A DNA stretch of 64,000 bases from Bog-473 sp963787485 (GTDB lineage: Bacteria; Actinomycetota; Acidimicrobiia; Acidimicrobiales; RAAP-2). The notes below the pieces were generated by a model. The model ran no database searches and was not told the origin of the DNA. It was given only the letters and a program-made list of their open reading frames with translations. Positions 61,683 to 64,000 of the stretch are shown here, piece after piece (the stretch's first letter is position 1; each line of letters begins with the position of its first letter). The position numbers were made by a program, and so were the translations under genes. The stretch covers positions 620,001-684,000 of the forward strand of contig CAWBDF010000003.1 in NCBI GenBank assembly GCA_963787485.1. Direction: 5' to 3'.

Positions 61683-61783
61683 ATTCTAAATCCTCCCGTC
61701 TCTCTCGACCCAACAAAGCCATATTTACGGATGTCTACTCTGCCCTCATTTCTGCTAGGAATAACTCAACAATGGATCAGGGC

Positions 61784-63064
61784 CTACTTCAACGGCCCGA
61801 ATTCATTCTCCGTCCCGACGCGTTTGCCGGCCGCGAAGACTAGATCGAGATGGCTTGGCCTATGGAAGTGGTTACTGTCCCTTGTGTATACGTAGCCATC
61901 GGCGATGTGAAAGTCAGGCATCCGGCGTAGGAATTCTCCCAAGCCAAGTCGGAGTTCAAGGCGGGCTAGGTTGGAACCCAAACACCGATGAACACCGACC
62001 TCAAAGGCCACGTGACGCTGCGCGTTCGGTCTAGTGAGATCGAAAGAATCGGGATCCGGAAATTCTGCTGGATCACGATTGGCGGCCCCAGGACAAAGGA
62101 GAACCACATCTCCAGCATTGAGGTGATATCCGCACACCTCCGTATCCTCTGTGACTCGCCTGAAGTTCGTGTGCACGGGATCTAAGAGCCGAAGAAACTC
62201 CTCGACGGCCGACGGAATAAGGTCGGGGTCATCGATAAGACTCTGACGAAGTTCAGGATGCTCCGCTAGATAATAAAGGCCGTTCAACATAGCGCTGGCA
62301 GTTGTCTCCGTGCCCGCGCTTAGAAGGAGACTCAGGTTCGCAATTATCGAGTCCAAGCCTAAAGGCTCGCTCTCAATTTCCGCGTTCAGCAGCGCGTCTA
62401 ATACATCGCCCCTGGAAGGTTCATTCTGACGTTGTTGTATAACATGCTCGAGGATGAACGAGTCCATGGTCACCCTATCGACCTCGGTCTCAAATTTCCC
62501 AGCAATCTCCGCGAAAAGAGCGCGCCCCTCCGAAGGTAGGTGAATGATGTCCTCCCAGAACACCATCTGTGTCAATGGATGGGCAAACTGATGCGATACT
62601 TCCACTTGTCCCGTTTCGACAAAATCATCGATCAACTGAGTCACATGCGCTCGGATGCTGGGTTCAAGCTTGGCTATAACGCCCGGCGCGAAGTGGGGAT
62701 TCAGGATCTTACGGTACGCCTGCTGACGCGGTGGGTCGAGGCTGACGGGGGTATCCTCGATCGCCTCGTGTATTACAGGGTCCCTGAGGGCCCCGTCCTT
62801 GGTGTGGTGCCATGCCGGAAACACGCCGTGGCCAAAGTTGCTGAATCTATTCCAAGACCGGGCCTCATATAACGCATCGTACCCATTTATAAGCCAAAAA
62901 CCACCGTACGCGTCTACGTGATTCACAGGGCCGTGCCGGTGCAACTCTCCAAAGACCTCGAAGATATTCTGGATAACACCATCAGGATTTTCGGGAAAGC
63001 CATCGCCCAGGTCGGCAAATCGCTGTGCTTCTTGCGGCGCCAGCTCATCTTCGGTTCGCGTCAT
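61784..63064 (-). CDS. Cytochrome P450
   Basis: 426 residues from ATG 63064 (MTRTEDELAPQEAQRFADLG); the frame opens 42 bp earlier. I-helix LLLSAGTETTASAMLNGLYY, ExxR in VEEFLRLLDPVHTNFRR, and the haem loop FEVGVHRCLGSNLARLELR with the axial Cys. The usual FGxGxHxCxG has Glu in place of its first Gly. It starts the P450-ALDH-amidohydrolase run on the minus strand. Substrate unknown; electron supply probably from the ferredoxin at 56552. Confidence 0.92.
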   Translation of the reverse strand: MTRTEDELAPQEAQRFADLGDGFPENPDGVIQNIFEVFGELHRHGPVNHVDAYGGFWLINGYDALYEARSWNRFSNFGHGVFPAWHHTKDGALRDPVIHEAIEDTPVSLDPPRQQAYRKILNPHFAPGVIAKLEPSIRAHVTQLIDDFVETGQVEVSHQFAHPLTQMVFWEDIIHLPSEGRALFAEIAGKFETEVDRVTMDSFILEHVIQQRQNEPSRGDVLDALLNAEIESEPLGLDSIIANLSLLLSAGTETTASAMLNGLYYLAEHPELRQSLIDDPDLIPSAVEEFLRLLDPVHTNFRRVTEDTEVCGYHLNAGDVVLLCPGAANRDPAEFPDPDSFDLTRPNAQRHVAFEVGVHRCLGSNLARLELRLGLGEFLRRMPDFHIADGYVYTRDSNHFHRPSHLDLVFAAGKRVGTENEFGPLK

Positions 63065-63106
63065 GGCTCCTGTCCTTCCCTGTCCTCCGAACATGCTGCG
63101 TCCCAC

Positions 63107-63693
63107 CCACTCGACTCTGTGTTCTCATGACCAGTGAACTCACCCGATCGGGATACGCACGACAGCTCCGTTTGAGGCCTCAAATCTCAGACTAGAAATG
63201 CTCATTACGATCGGCCGAGAAGCGTTTCAACCCACTCTCATGAGAGTTGGAACCCACGATGCACGTGCTACGCCCAACTTTTTGAACGGAGTGATCCTCC
63301 TTCGAACTCCTAAAAGGACCACATCCGAGATCCGTGTGTGATGCCGATCTGGACAGTGAATCCAAATGATGCGTCCTCCTCACGAAAGAGCGTTTGAACC
63401 CGACCCCACGAGGGCCCACGTCACCGACCGGAAAGTTGCCCCCGGAGTGGCCCCTGGGCAGAGCCTAGCCCTTACAGGTCGCAAATGCAATTAATGATTA
63501 TAGTCATTTGTGTCGAGTTCGAATAGGGCCCTCGCGGCAACAGTTCCGCGTGGGAGGGGTGACCCCAATAGTTAGTGGTCCGTCGGTCAAATGAATTTCC
63601 GAGGGTTCACTATACGCGCTGGTCAGAAACTTGGCGTGGTGTCAACAAGTCGACGACGCCACTACGGGGCACCGATTCGGTCAAAAGGTGTGT
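63107..63693. other. Gene-free interval upstream of the P450
   Basis: No recognisable gene on either strand. It should contain the promoter for the minus-strand P450-ALDH run. A perfect 14-bp palindrome ACTCTCATGAGAGT lies at 63234-63247 and an AT-rich segment at ~63485-63515. Composition is clearly lower in G+C than the backbone. Confidence 0.45.
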
Positions 63694-64000
63694 TCAATCA
63701 GCCAATGAACTAGGGAGGGAGGAGTGCCACTCGATGTCCCAACCTTCCTGGCCGAGGGCACGAAACTGTCGTTCGGCCAAGCGCCAGCCTTCGGCGGTAC
63801 GCACCGCGACATCGTGGTAATAACCGTAAACCAGGGGAGCATCGTTGTCGGTGGATTTATGCCACCCGTACAACGAAGTGAGCACTGTGGCTCGATCATC
63901 GGTGTCGAAGGTCACGAGCACATTGGCATTGTGGTGGCTGGTAGCGACGTAACCCGGACGGTCCGGGCTAGGGAACAGTTCCCGTAACGCCGCCTTCCCC
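63694..64000 (-). CDS. NTF2-like (SnoaL_4-type) protein, 5' end beyond the window
   Basis: The frame enters from the right edge and ends at 63694. Visible residues (102) include ALRELFPSPDRPGYVATSHH, NANVLVTFDTDDRATVLTSL, YGWHKSTDNDAPLVYGYYHD and WRLAERQFRALGQEGW. The His-rich SHHNANV strand, an ATVLTSLYGW block and the YxDxxxRTAxGWRLAER strand are typical of SnoaL-like proteins from bile-acid or steroid-type catabolic clusters. The N-terminal helix with the usual active-site Tyr/Asp is outside. Confidence 0.75.
   Translation of the reverse strand, partial: GKAALRELFPSPDRPGYVATSHHNANVLVTFDTDDRATVLTSLYGWHKSTDNDAPLVYGYYHDVAVRTAEGWRLAERQFRALGQEGWDIEWHSSLPSSLAD

Overview
The window is high-GC DNA from an actinobacterium, most likely an uncultured member of class Acidimicrobiia. 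The lineage call rests on two large secreted proteins (14348-16420 and 20953-23298) that end in ~42-residue repeats of the type GGYWLVASDGGVFAFGDA, which I know best from that class. The mec-cysO-cysM sulfur module, oligoribonuclease, a mycofactocin-type SDR and many GTG starts fit. No rRNA is present. There are two tRNAs (Gly-GCC, Leu-UAG) and one tmRNA.

Layout: (1) 1-5866 is insertion-sequence-rich: an ISL3 remnant, a frameshifted IS110, small PH-like and NTF2-like genes, an SDR tail, and an intact IS630 copy. (2) 5867-39165 is chromosomal backbone: a PPOX-fold protein, tRNA-Gly, a b6-type cytochrome b operon with a 59-aa membrane protein, a wax ester synthase, dut, orn, 1-Cys peroxiredoxin, a HAD phosphatase, a SpoIID-domain secreted protein, a surface-glycan locus (six glycosyltransferases, two methyltransferases and a Wzm/Wzt-type ABC exporter running directly downstream of clpP), tRNA-Leu, glycerate kinase, a Lon-N protein, rdgB-rph, a mycofactocin-type SDR, mec-cysO-cysM, smpB and ssrA. 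(3) From the 3' end of the tmRNA (39165) to 64000 the content changes to an accessory island of decayed transposases, gene fragments and a catabolic gene set: TetR and FadR-type regulators, three Amidohydro_2 proteins, two amidohydrolases of the N-acyl-D-amino-acid deacylase family, an alpha/beta hydrolase, SDR pieces, two cytochromes P450, a 3Fe-4S ferredoxin, an aldehyde dehydrogenase, a branched-chain-type substrate-binding lipoprotein or secreted protein, and an NTF2-like protein.

How genes work together: in the backbone, methyltransferase and glycosyltransferase genes overlap by 4 bp as repeated modules, and the Wzm/Wzt pair would export the glycan they build. Mec, CysO and CysM form a protein-bound thiocarboxylate route to cysteine. 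SmpB and tmRNA are adjacent and act together in trans-translation. In the island, P450 plus ferredoxin plus aldehyde dehydrogenase suggests hydroxylation and oxidation of an imported hydrophobic substrate, with the paired amidohydrolases opening amide or ring structures. The substrate is unknown.

Several otherwise well-conserved genes carry a single small frameshift (methyltransferase 7381, dut, glycosyltransferase 17633, cysM, TetR 41768, amidohydrolase 43676, P450 53214). Some lie in homopolymers or GC repeats, so uncorrected sequencing errors are a serious alternative to true decay. All calls are from reading the sequence; no database search was run.
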